Source of the DNA: Vaginimicrobium propionicum
GTDB taxonomy: Bacteria; Actinomycetota; Actinomycetes; Propionibacteriales; Propionibacteriaceae
Assembly (NCBI RefSeq): GCF_900155645.1
Contig: NZ_LT706985.1
Coordinates: 930,001 to 994,000 of the forward strand
Reading direction: 5' to 3'
Length of the DNA stretch: 64,000 nt
Positions 42,620 through 53,688 of the stretch are shown one piece after another. The notes beneath the pieces are model-generated. The model saw only the letters and a program-made list of their open reading frames with translations, made no database searches and had not been told where the DNA came from. Made by a program: the position numbers and the translations under genes. Position 1 is the first letter of the stretch. Every line of letters starts with the position of its first letter.

Positions 42620-43800
42620 ATGAAACCCACAAAATCGAGACTTTCGTTAGCCATATTTTTAACGCTATCGCTTGCACTTACGGGGTGCAGTACGGGTACA
42701 AGTACTTCGACTCCGTCACCTGCTACCCCAAGCGTAACTAGCTCTACTCCGACACCTACACCGGAACCAGTGTCGGTAACTATAAACGTTTCGGGGGATC
42801 TACTCTGGCATGACAATCTATTCCAGGCTGCCAGTGAGGACGCTGCAGCGCTAGGTGAAAGTGGCATGAATTTCGCTCCTATGCTTGCCAGCGCAGGGGC
42901 TTATGCTGCCGAAGCAGATATCGGCGTCTGCCACGAAGAGGTACCTTTCGCCCCGGAAGGCGGCCCCTACACTGGTTACCCGCAATTTCAAGCTCCACCG
43001 GTTATTGCTAAAGCTATTAAGGAATTAGGGTGGGACATTTGCACCACCGCCTCAAACCACACGGTAGATGCTGGCTGGGAAGGGCTGGCTCGAACTGTGA
43101 ATACCCTTCGTGACGCGGGTCTTAAAACCGTCGGTAGTTATTTAACCGCTGAAGAGGCCGAAACACCCACTATCGTCGAAACCGCTGACGGGGTTAAAGT
43201 TGCTTTTATTTCTCAAACGTATGGACTAAATGGGCTGCCAATTCCAGCAGAACAACCTTGGTCCGTCCAACTTCTAGACGCTGACGCTGCCGTCCAGGCA
43301 GCTCGCAAAGCTAAGGAGGCTGGTGCCGACATCGTCGCAGTTCACATGCATGGTGGGGATGAATACGTTCACGAGCCGAATCAGCAACAACTTGACTACG
43401 TTCAACAAGTAACTGCATCACCAGACGTTGATTTCGTCTTTGGCGAACACGTGCATGTTGTTCAACCAATAGATAAGGTCAACGGGAAATGGGTGGTTTA
43501 CGGCACCGGAAACCTAATTGCTCAATCAGGTCCAGGCCAGCCATACACCTATGACGGATATATGGCGCAAATCACCTTTACAGGCCTCAAGGGACAAAAG
43601 TTCGAGGCGACCGCGATGGAATGGGCGCCCACCATGATTACCCACTATGGTTATTCACCGCAGGCACCCGCTCGTGTCTTAGTAATCCCAACCGAGCTAG
43701 CGAACGGCTCCGAGATGGCAGCCGAATTAGAAGCCTCAGCTGCCAGAACCCGGGAGATTGTTAATTCGCTAGGTGTTAGCGGATTAACAGAACGTGATCA

Positions 43801-43804
<4 letters not shown>
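42620..43804 (+). CDS. CapA-family (poly-gamma-glutamate synthesis type) lipoprotein
   Basis: Surface lipoprotein of 394 residues. The signal peptide ends in the lipobox LALTGC (Cys about residue 23), followed by a Ser/Thr/Pro linker to about 50. The CapA metallophosphatase-like domain follows: VSGDLLWHDN, TTASNHTVDAGWEGL, VHMHGGDEYVHEPNQQQ, FGEHVHVVQP and VVYGTGNLIAQSG. In the family such His/Asp/Asn residues form a metal site. Relatives help make poly-gamma-glutamate capsules, but many standalone actinobacterial copies have unknown substrates. No capB or capC is nearby. It overlaps convergent tyrS by four bases. Confidence 0.85.
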
Positions 43805-46546
<2,742 letters not shown>

Positions 46547-47014
46547 TTATTTATTGGCCATTGACCCGCGAAGCCAATCGGCCACCTCTGGCGCACTACC
46601 TTCGGCAGCGATCACTACAACGGTGTCGTCTCCAGCTATCGTGCCGAGAATCTGTGGATTCGAAACCCTGTCAATAGCAGAGGCAAAGTACTGCGCCGCT
46701 CCAGGGGGCGTTTTCAACACCACCAAATTCCCCGATACCGTTGCCGATACCAGCAACTCTGTTTTGACTCTGGAAAGCATAGATTTTCTTGTCGGGTGAG
46801 CATTCGCTTTATCAGCATTGGGTTGAGCATAGATCAACATGCCGCTGTCATCTCTAACCCGCACTGCCCCCAGCTCAAGTAGGTCTTTACTTAGGGTTGA
46901 CTGGCTAACTTCGATGCCCTCTTTGGCTAGCAGCGCCGCCAACTCCGCTTGGGAGGCCACCCGATGATTAGTAATTAACCCCAATATTTTACCTTGTCGC
47001 GCTGTTCTACTCAT
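46547..47014 (-). CDS. argR: Arginine repressor
   Basis: Hexameric arginine-responsive repressor of 155 residues: an N-terminal winged helix (HRVASQAELAALLAKEGIEVSQSTLSKDL) and a C-terminal arginine-binding domain (GTIAGDDTVVVIAAEG). The ATG overlaps the argD stop codon (ATGA). It probably controls its own operon through the boxes upstream of argC. Confidence 0.95.
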   Translation of the reverse strand: MSRTARQGKILGLITNHRVASQAELAALLAKEGIEVSQSTLSKDLLELGAVRVRDDSGMLIYAQPNADKANAHPTRKSMLSRVKTELLVSATVSGNLVVLKTPPGAAQYFASAIDRVSNPQILGTIAGDDTVVVIAAEGSAPEVADWLRGSMANK

Positions 47015-48210
47015 GCACTAGCCTTCCTAATCGCAGCATCTAACTGCGGCAAGAAATCATCGATCTGTTGGTTACTGATTATTAGCGGCGGAGCCAGCCT
47101 GATGACAGTTGGTCGGGTAGCGTTAACGATCCAACGCCAAGCTAACAGGGTATTAGCTACCTGGCTAGCGATTTCACCGTGCAGCTCGATACCGATAAGA
47201 AGCCCCCGCCCCCTGACTTCTTTAATCATCGGGTTATTTAAGTTGATAATCCCCTCACGTAATCGCTGGCCCGCATCACGACTTCTAGACAGCAATTCAT
47301 CGTTTTCAATAACGTCTAGGACGGCGTTACCAGCGGCGGCAGCTACCGGATTACCCGAAAAAGTAGAGCCGTGACTGCCTGGGGTGAAAAATTCACCAGC
47401 TGACCCGATTCCGATACATGCCCCAATCGGAAAACCATTGCCTAGCCCCTTTGCCACCGTAATTAAATCGGGACAAATACCCTCTGCAATCGAGACAAAC
47501 CATTCCCCACAACGCCCGATGCCGGTTTGAACTTCGTCTATCCAAAGCATTGCATCATGGGTGGCGCTAATCTCGCGCGCTTTCGCTAAATAGCCATCTG
47601 GCGGGACGATGACACCATTTTCTCCTTGAATCGGCTCCATCACCACTGCCGCTGTCTCGTCATCAACTGCTTGGGCTAGACGATCGATGTCGCCAAAAGG
47701 AACAAATGTCACCTCACCTGGGAGCGGAGCAAACGGCTCACGATATTTGGCCGTATAAGTCAGCGCTAGAGAACCCATCGTCCGCCCGTGGAAGGAACCC
47801 TCCATAGCGACGATCTTTTTCCTACCCGTCAACCTAGTTATTTTGAAGGCAGCTTCATTAGCTTCCGTCCCAGAATTAGCGAAATACACCCTAGCCTGCT
47901 TATTAGGGTTATTAGCCGTTGCTAGCTGCCCTAACCGGTGAGCCAGAGTGATTTGCGGTTCGGAAGCAAACAGATTCGAGATATGACCTAATGTGCGCAT
48001 CTGATGACTGACAGCATCAGTTATTGCTGGATGGGCGTGTCCCAAACCCCCAACTGCGATACCAGAAAACATATCGGTGTAATGATGGCCGTCTTGATCC
48101 CATAGATCAGCCCCGCTACCCCGAGAAAACACCACTTTTGGCGTGCCGAAATTGTGCATCAATGCCTGGTCGTAACGTTTCAACCACTCAAGTTGCGAGT
48201 CGTTAGTCAT
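47011..48210 (-). CDS. argD: Acetylornithine aminotransferase
   Basis: PLP-dependent class III aminotransferase of 399 residues. Seen: [42 protein letters not shown] and the PLP lysine in [14 protein letters not shown]. It overlaps argB by eight bases and argR by four. argF, usually next in actinobacteria, is absent between argD and argR. Confidence 0.95.
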   Translation of the reverse strand: MTNDSQLEWLKRYDQALMHNFGTPKVVFSRGSGADLWDQDGHHYTDMFSGIAVGGLGHAHPAITDAVSHQMRTLGHISNLFASEPQITLAHRLGQLATANNPNKQARVYFANSGTEANEAAFKITRLTGRKKIVAMEGSFHGRTMGSLALTYTAKYREPFAPLPGEVTFVPFGDIDRLAQAVDDETAAVVMEPIQGENGVIVPPDGYLAKAREISATHDAMLWIDEVQTGIGRCGEWFVSIAEGICPDLITVAKGLGNGFPIGACIGIGSAGEFFTPGSHGSTFSGNPVAAAAGNAVLDVIENDELLSRSRDAGQRLREGIINLNNPMIKEVRGRGLLIGIELHGEIASQVANTLLAWRWIVNATRPTVIRLAPPLIISNQQIDDFLPQLDAAIRKASA

Positions 48211-49111
48211 CTTCCCTCTTCCAGACCATGGTGCCGAAACCTTCTGAGGTAAATACTTCCAGCAACAGCGAATGCTCTACTCGACCGTCCAAAATGGTTG
48301 CTCGCGGCACCCCACCACGCACTGCACGCAGACATGCCTCCATCTTGGGACGCATACCCGAGGCCAAATCTGGCAGTAATTCTTCCAAATCATCGTCATA
48401 TATGCGATGAACGAACGAGTTGGTATTTGGCCAGTCCGCGTACAGGCCGGCGACATCGGTCAGCATTACTAACCGTTCAGCCCCCAAAGCCACAGCAATC
48501 GCTGCGGCGGCAGTATCAGCATTCACGTTGTAGACGTCGCCATCAACGTCTGGGGCGACGGTCGCTACTACTGGGATTTGTCCAGCATGAACGAGGTTGA
48601 GAATGCCTTGCGGGTTTACTTCAACGACCTCCCCGACTCGTCCTAAATCGATAGTGTCGCCGTCCAACTCAATAGTTTTCGGCTCGGCGATCAACATGGA
48701 CGCATCCTCGCCTGACATCCCAACCGCCAGCGGACCGTGCCGATTGATCAAATTGACGAGTTGACGCCCGACCTGACCAACCAAGACCATTCGCACCACC
48801 TGCATCGCTTCGGTGGAGGTGACACGCAAACCGCCGCGAAACTCCGAGTGAATATCCAAGCGGTTGAGCATTTCATTGATTTGCGGGCCGCCACCGTGAA
48901 CGACAACCGGCAATATCCCGCATTGGCGCATGAAAACGATATCGTCAGCGAATGCTTCCTTTAACTTCTCGTCAACCATCGCATTGCCACCGTATTTTAT
49001 GACAACAATTTTATCGGAATAGCGTTGCAGCCACGGCAGAGCCTCAATCAGTACCCGAGCCTTGCCGAGTACCTGGTTTTGGTTTTCGATGTGTGGCATT
49101 GGCGCGTTCAT
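48203..49111 (-). CDS. argB: Acetylglutamate kinase
   Basis: Second step of arginine synthesis, usually the feedback-controlled one. The 302 residues show [11 protein letters not shown] near residue 35, [10 protein letters not shown], and the ATP-site segment [13 protein letters not shown]...[11 protein letters not shown]. The N-terminal helix before the kinase core is the type that mediates arginine inhibition and hexamer formation in other species. ATGA overlap with argJ. Confidence 0.96.
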   Translation of the reverse strand: MNAPMPHIENQNQVLGKARVLIEALPWLQRYSDKIVVIKYGGNAMVDEKLKEAFADDIVFMRQCGILPVVVHGGGPQINEMLNRLDIHSEFRGGLRVTSTEAMQVVRMVLVGQVGRQLVNLINRHGPLAVGMSGEDASMLIAEPKTIELDGDTIDLGRVGEVVEVNPQGILNLVHAGQIPVVATVAPDVDGDVYNVNADTAAAAIAVALGAERLVMLTDVAGLYADWPNTNSFVHRIYDDDLEELLPDLASGMRPKMEACLRAVRGGVPRATILDGRVEHSLLLEVFTSEGFGTMVWKREDD

Positions 49112-50274
49112 GAAGAATACTCCGCATTCTCTTTAACGTAGTCATAGGTCAAATCGTTGGTTAGAACGGTAACCTCTTCATCACCAGCGTTGAGGTCAAT
49201 TAGCACTTGGCAATCCCTCGGGGTTAAATCAACCAGATTCCTATCCTCACCAATTTCGCCGCCACGGCACACCATCACGCCATTGAAACTGACATCAATA
49301 TCTGCTGGGTTAAATTGCGCGCCGGTCACTCCGACAGCACTTAATACTCGACCCCAATTCGGATCATTACCAAAAACAGCGCACTTAAATAGATTCGATC
49401 GGGCAACTTGGCGCGCAACCTCTAGTCCATCCGCCTCGCTGGCAGCGCCAGTGACGGTGATAGCAATATCGTGATTAGCACCCTCGGCGTCGCCTATTAA
49501 TTGCCGCGCTAGGCAGTCACAAACCTCAGTTAACCCTTGAGTGAAATCCTCAATGTTTACCACCTGGTCACAAGCCCCCGAGGCCATCGCTATAACGGTG
49601 TCGTTGGTGGACATGCAGCCATCTGAATCTGTCCTGTCGAATGTGAGCCGGGTGGCCTGGCGCAAAGCCTGCTGAAGTTGGGCTGAGGTGATTTTCGCGT
49701 CGGTGGTGATAACCACGAGCATGGTGGCAAGACCGGGCGCCAACATTCCGGCACCTTTGGCCATGCCTCCGATTTTTATGTTTCCAACATTGACGCTGGC
49801 TTGTTTGGGGTGGGTGTCCGTCGTCATAATCGCGGTGGCTGCGGCCAACCCACCGTCAGCGCTTAATTTGGTAGCCGCAGCGCCCAAACCGGGCAGCAGC
49901 TTGTCCATTGGCAGGCGCTCACCGATTAGTCCGGTGGAACAAACTGCTACGTCTGTTGGCGGGCACCCCAACAGCTCGGCTACCCGTGCTACTGTCACTG
50001 CCGAATCCTTAAATCCCGGCTCTCCGGTACACGCATTTGCCCCGCCGGAATTAAGCACCACCGCTTTTAGGTTGCCATCTGCAAGGGCTTGCCGCGTCCA
50101 GATAACGGGAGCAGCAGCTACGCGGTTAGAGGTTGTTACTCCGGCAGCGGAAAAATTTGGACCTAGGTTGACTACCAAAGCTAAGTCAGGTTTTCCACTA
50201 GGTTTAATGCCAGCCCTAACACCTGCAGCTAGGAATCCATCCGCGAAGGTTACCCCATTGTTTTTTGCCGTCAC
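49108..50274 (-). CDS. argJ: Glutamate N-acetyltransferase / amino-acid acetyltransferase
   Basis: Bifunctional or monofunctional ornithine acetyltransferase of 388 residues that cleaves itself into two chains. The self-cleavage and nucleophile site is visible as [20 protein letters not shown], and the substrate segment as [12 protein letters not shown]. The true start is GTG 50274, which overlaps the argC stop codon (GTGA); a longer frame to 50496 runs antisense-free inside argC but is out of its frame and unlike the family. It supplies acetylglutamate by recycling. Confidence 0.93.
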   Translation of the reverse strand: MTAKNNGVTFADGFLAAGVRAGIKPSGKPDLALVVNLGPNFSAAGVTTSNRVAAAPVIWTRQALADGNLKAVVLNSGGANACTGEPGFKDSAVTVARVAELLGCPPTDVAVCSTGLIGERLPMDKLLPGLGAAATKLSADGGLAAATAIMTTDTHPKQASVNVGNIKIGGMAKGAGMLAPGLATMLVVITTDAKITSAQLQQALRQATRLTFDRTDSDGCMSTNDTVIAMASGACDQVVNIEDFTQGLTEVCDCLARQLIGDAEGANHDIAITVTGAASEADGLEVARQVARSNLFKCAVFGNDPNWGRVLSAVGVTGAQFNPADIDVSFNGVMVCRGGEIGEDRNLVDLTPRDCQVLIDLNAGDEEVTVLTNDLTYDYVKENAEYSS

Positions 50275-51296
50275 GGCGCCACTCCAATCCCGCTTAACCC
50301 ACTGGTTTCTTCCAGTCCGAGCGCGATATTCATTGATTGCACCGCCGAACCGGCTGTGCCCTTCGTCAGATTGTCTAACACACCCACTGCCACCAGACGT
50401 CCAGCAGCCTCGTCTATCGTGGCCTGGACGCTGAATCCATTCGAGCCAAGAACGGACTGGGTAGACGGCCAGATACCTTCTGGCAAGGTAAAACAAAAAG
50501 GCTCATCAAAATAGGCATCAACGTAGGCTTGGCGAATTTCACTCCCCTTAGCCTTAGTTGGAGCAGTAACGACAGCAATAATGCCACGCGACATTGGAGC
50601 CAACAGCGGCGTGAATGATATTGACGGATTCTTCGCCCCTAACACCCGCATATTTTGCAGCATTTCCGGAATATGACGGTGAGTGCCGCCAACCCCGTAA
50701 GCACTCATAGCTCCCATAACCTCGGCGCCTAATAGGTGCGCCTTAGCAGAACGTCCCGCCCCAGAAGTGCCCGAGGCGGCAGCCACCGTCACATCGCAGC
50801 CATCGATCAAGCCTTTGGTCAAAGCTGGAAGCAACGACAAAGTAACGGTTGCTACATAGCATCCACCAACACCTATTCGACGAGTATGAGCTAACGCTGC
50901 ACGCTGACCTGGCAGCTCTGGCAACCCGTAAACCCAAGGTTGGCAATAATGCCCCCCATAGAATTTCTGCCAATCATCCTGATTGGTAAGACGATGGTCA
51001 GCGCCGACGTCAATGACCAAAATATTTTCGGAAAGTTGAGCCGCTATCTCGCCTGATTTGCCGTGCGGCAACGCCAAGAAGACAACATCGCAGTCAGCCA
51101 GATTTTCGACAGTAGTTGCCTCAACTCGTCTATCAGCAATCGACAATAGGTTTGAATGAAAGTCTCCCAAGCGTCTGCCGGCACTCTCACCTGCTGTCAA
51201 GACGCTCAACTCGATATGCGGATGGCCGAGAAGTAGTCGGGCTATCTCCCCGCCCGCATATCCAGTACATCCAACAACAGCGGCTTTATAGGTCAT
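50271..51296 (-). CDS. argC: N-acetyl-gamma-glutamyl-phosphate reductase
   Basis: Third step of arginine synthesis, 341 residues. It has the NADP motif VVGCTGYAGGEIARLL at residue 8 and the catalytic Cys in RIGVGGCYVATVTLSLLPAL near 140. It is the first gene of the operon. No ribosome binding site precedes the ATG; the promoter layout suggests a leaderless mRNA. Confidence 0.95.
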   Translation of the reverse strand: MTYKAAVVGCTGYAGGEIARLLLGHPHIELSVLTAGESAGRRLGDFHSNLLSIADRRVEATTVENLADCDVVFLALPHGKSGEIAAQLSENILVIDVGADHRLTNQDDWQKFYGGHYCQPWVYGLPELPGQRAALAHTRRIGVGGCYVATVTLSLLPALTKGLIDGCDVTVAAASGTSGAGRSAKAHLLGAEVMGAMSAYGVGGTHRHIPEMLQNMRVLGAKNPSISFTPLLAPMSRGIIAVVTAPTKAKGSEIRQAYVDAYFDEPFCFTLPEGIWPSTQSVLGSNGFSVQATIDEAAGRLVAVGVLDNLTKGTAGSAVQSMNIALGLEETSGLSGIGVAP

Positions 51297-51298
51297 AG

Positions 51299-51331
51299 AA
51301 TAACTATGTCATCGAGAAAATAAGTATGCAA
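51299..51331 (-). promoter_or_regulatory. argC promoter with tandem ArgR-like boxes
   Basis: On the minus strand TTGCAT (51331-51326), 17 bases, and CATAGT (51308-51303) ending six bases before the argC ATG. The decamers CATACTTATT (51328-51319) and CATAGTTATT (51308-51299) differ at one base and lie exactly 20 bases apart, about two helical turns. They resemble half of the ARG-box consensus. One covers the -35 side and the other the -10 and start site. Confidence 0.6.
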
Positions 51332-51337
51332 CGAATG

Positions 51338-51877
51338 TCACCTAATGGTCATCTCACGACATCCAGCAATTAGTATCTGAAGACCAACATCAAATCCCTC
51401 GCCATCAAGAGCTTCGGAACTAGACTTCAACACCCCAAGCTCAATTAATCTGGCTCTGGATTGCTCCTGAAAAACATGTCCTAAAACAAAATGGACGAAG
51501 ACTTTAGCAACTGAATATTCACAGCCTTTAGCTAACCCTTGCTTTTCAAGAATCGTTGCTGCATCTTCGACTGGCGTGTGCAGGCCGAGTTCAACCGCCA
51601 GAGTTGCCGACACGATTTCAGCACCGTCACGATGAGCCAACAATGTTCGTCTAAGCTCCGCAGCCCAGGTCTTCAAATCGCTGGCGTCGGTTTGGTTGAC
51701 TAGCAACCTGTCAGATACTGCAGCCAACAGGCTTTGCTTATTAGCGAAGTGGTAATAGATGGAAGCCGCCTGAATACCAGCCGCCTCCGCTACCCGCCGC
51801 ATCGACAAATCAGCTAGCCCCCACTCATCAAGAATGGCGATGGCAGAATCAATGATTGTGTCACGAGTCGTTGCCAT
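51338..51877 (-). CDS. TetR-family transcriptional regulator
   Basis: The 179 residues open with a standard TetR DNA-binding domain (IIDSAIAILDEWGLADLSMRRVAEAAG, then ASIYYHFANKQSLLAAV). The C-terminal domain resembles that of tetracycline-type repressors but its ligand is unknown. It is divergent from an aminotransferase gene with only 26 bases between the start codons and most likely controls it and itself. TAGGGT at -12 to -7 indicates a leaderless mRNA. Confidence 0.9.
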   Translation of the reverse strand: MATTRDTIIDSAIAILDEWGLADLSMRRVAEAAGIQAASIYYHFANKQSLLAAVSDRLLVNQTDASDLKTWAAELRRTLLAHRDGAEIVSATLAVELGLHTPVEDAATILEKQGLAKGCEYSVAKVFVHFVLGHVFQEQSRARLIELGVLKSSSEALDGEGFDVGLQILIAGCREMTIR

Positions 51878-51882
51878 AGCTA

Positions 51883-51897
51883 AACCCTACTAAGGTT
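51883..51897. promoter_or_regulatory. Shared palindromic operator with two divergent -10 boxes
   Basis: AACCCTACTAAGGTT is a 15-bp near-palindrome (six of seven arm bases match around a central C). It contains TAGGGT (minus strand, 51889-51884), at -12 to -7 of tetR, and TAAGGT (51891-51896), seven bases before the aminotransferase ATG. One bound TetR dimer would block both promoters. Confidence 0.6.
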
Positions 51898-51903
51898 ATT
51901 GAC

Positions 51904-53115
51904 ATGAAATATCAGCAGGCCTACCGACTCCAAGGCGTTCACTATGACGTTAGAGGCCGCAATATGGTGGCGGCACAGCAGATGGAGGCGCAAGGCCAGC
52001 GCATTCTTCATCTAAATATCGGCAACCTAAAAACTTTCGGCTTCGACACCCCAGAATCTGTGGTGCGCTCGGTGATAGCCCATATCCATGAGTCCGAGGG
52101 ATATTCGGACGCTCGCGGCGTCTACAGTGCGCGCACGGCAGTCGCTAACCACTACCAAACCGTCGGGCTCGACGTGGACGTCCCACAGGTGCTGTTGGGC
52201 AACGGCGTCTCGGAGTTAATCGCAATGTTGCTGCAAGCCTTAGTTGATCCCGGCGATGAAATCCTCATTCCTGCCCCCGACTACCCACTTTGGACGGCCC
52301 AAGCCACCCTAACTGGTGGCAACGCGGTGCATTATTTGTGTGACGAATCAAACGAGTGGAACCCGAATATCGACGATATTCGCTCGAAAATAACGAATAA
52401 GACTAAGGCCATCGTCATCATCAACCCGAATAACCCAACCGGGGCTGTTTATTCCCGGGACGTACTGGGTGAAATTGTTGATATCGCTCGCGAAAATAAT
52501 TTGATTGTTTTGGCTGACGAAATATATGAAAAAATCGTCTACCACGGTCAACACGTCTATACCGCTGAATTGTGCGGCTCTGACGTACTGTGCTTCACTT
52601 TTTCCGGCCTGTCGAAAGCCTATCGAGCTTGCGGTTATCGCGCCGGATGGGTGGTAGCAACTGGCCCGCTAAACGAAGCCAAATCACTACTGGAAGGGTT
52701 GCAACTGCTAGCCAATATGCGCATGTGCGCTAACGTCCCTGGCCAGCATGCCATTCAAACCTGCCTAGGCGGGGTACAGTCTATCGAGAGCCTGGTTGCT
52801 CCGGGCGGACGTTTCTATGACCAAATCACTCTAGCCGCCGATCTATTGAACGAGATTCCTGGCGTTAGCTGCGTGCCAGCGGCCGGAGCGCTTTATCTTT
52901 TCCCACGTCTTGACCCGGAGTACTACCCGATTCCAGACGATGAAGAGTGGGCGCTGGGGTTGCTCCAATCGAAGAAGATTCTCATTTCGCATGGACGCGG
53001 CTTTAATTGGCCTGCCCCCGACCACTTCCGATTAGTCGCCCTGCCCGAGGAAGAAACACTGCGGGAAGCAATCGCCGGTATCGCTGAATACTGTGAAGAA
53101 ACTAGAGGCTGGTAA
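51904..53115 (+). CDS. PLP-dependent aminotransferase, alanine aminotransferase type
   Basis: Class I/II aminotransferase of 403 residues, close to AlaA/AlaT by its motifs: LLGNGVSELIAM, PAPDYPLWTA, INPNNPTGAVYSRDVL, LADEIYEKIVY, and the PLP lysine in FSGLSKAYRACGYRAGW. It probably makes alanine from pyruvate and glutamate; the substrate is inferred. Leaderless start. One base separates its stop codon from that of the convergent PEBP gene. Confidence 0.9.
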   Translation: MKYQQAYRLQGVHYDVRGRNMVAAQQMEAQGQRILHLNIGNLKTFGFDTPESVVRSVIAHIHESEGYSDARGVYSARTAVANHYQTVGLDVDVPQVLLGNGVSELIAMLLQALVDPGDEILIPAPDYPLWTAQATLTGGNAVHYLCDESNEWNPNIDDIRSKITNKTKAIVIINPNNPTGAVYSRDVLGEIVDIARENNLIVLADEIYEKIVYHGQHVYTAELCGSDVLCFTFSGLSKAYRACGYRAGWVVATGPLNEAKSLLEGLQLLANMRMCANVPGQHAIQTCLGGVQSIESLVAPGGRFYDQITLAADLLNEIPGVSCVPAAGALYLFPRLDPEYYPIPDDEEWALGLLQSKKILISHGRGFNWPAPDHFRLVALPEEETLREAIAGIAEYCEETRGW

Positions 53116-53116
53116 T

Positions 53117-53620
53117 TTATTTATTTTCCCAGGTACCAACTATCGAGCCGCGCGCTAGGGTATGCATTCGCGCCATGAAAGCTGCCGTAGTTGGTGTGGT
53201 CTCCGCATTGACCGGGAGTTTAGCGTCCAACGCATACACCGTGAAGAAATAGCGGTGTGGCCCGTGGCCTGCTGGCGGAGCCGCTCCCATATATTCTTGT
53301 TGGCCTGCGTCATTGCGCAAGGTTATTGAGCCTTGGGGCGGATTCTTCGCCGCCCCGCGCGGCAAATGCGTCAACCCTGGATCCAAATTGACTAGCGACC
53401 AATGCCAATATCCTGACGGCGTGGGGGCGTCAGGGTCGTAGCAGTGAATATAAATCGACTTCGTTCCTGCAGGAACCGGCGACCACGCCAGTTGCGGCGA
53501 GATATTCTTGCCGCCTTTTGACGCGGTTGTCTCAAGAGGAAGGACACCCTGGTCGGTGAAGTCGTCGCTTGTTACCTTAAGTTCGGCACCTGGATCTATG
53601 CCTTCGTACGGGTTTCTCAT
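53117..53620 (-). CDS. YbhB/YbcL (phosphatidylethanolamine-binding) family protein
   Basis: PEBP-like protein of 167 residues. The family signatures are present: SPQLAWSPVPAGTKSIYIHCYDPDAP (near residue 42) and GHGPHRYFFTVYALD near 120. No signal peptide, so it is cytoplasmic. The role of bacterial PEBP proteins is not well known. It lies alone between the aminotransferase and pheT. Confidence 0.9.
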   Translation of the reverse strand: MRNPYEGIDPGAELKVTSDDFTDQGVLPLETTASKGGKNISPQLAWSPVPAGTKSIYIHCYDPDAPTPSGYWHWSLVNLDPGLTHLPRGAAKNPPQGSITLRNDAGQQEYMGAAPPAGHGPHRYFFTVYALDAKLPVNAETTPTTAAFMARMHTLARGSIVGTWENK

Positions 53621-53688
53621 GGCTCTAGTGCACCAGGAAAATCGTCGGCTTGCACCAAATTCCTATATTCTGCACGACATAAATGGGC

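Noticed and set aside
50275-50496. Longer argJ reading frame
   Set aside because: The extra 74 codons lie within argC in another frame and do not look like the family; GTG 50274 overlapping the argC stop is the normal coupled start.
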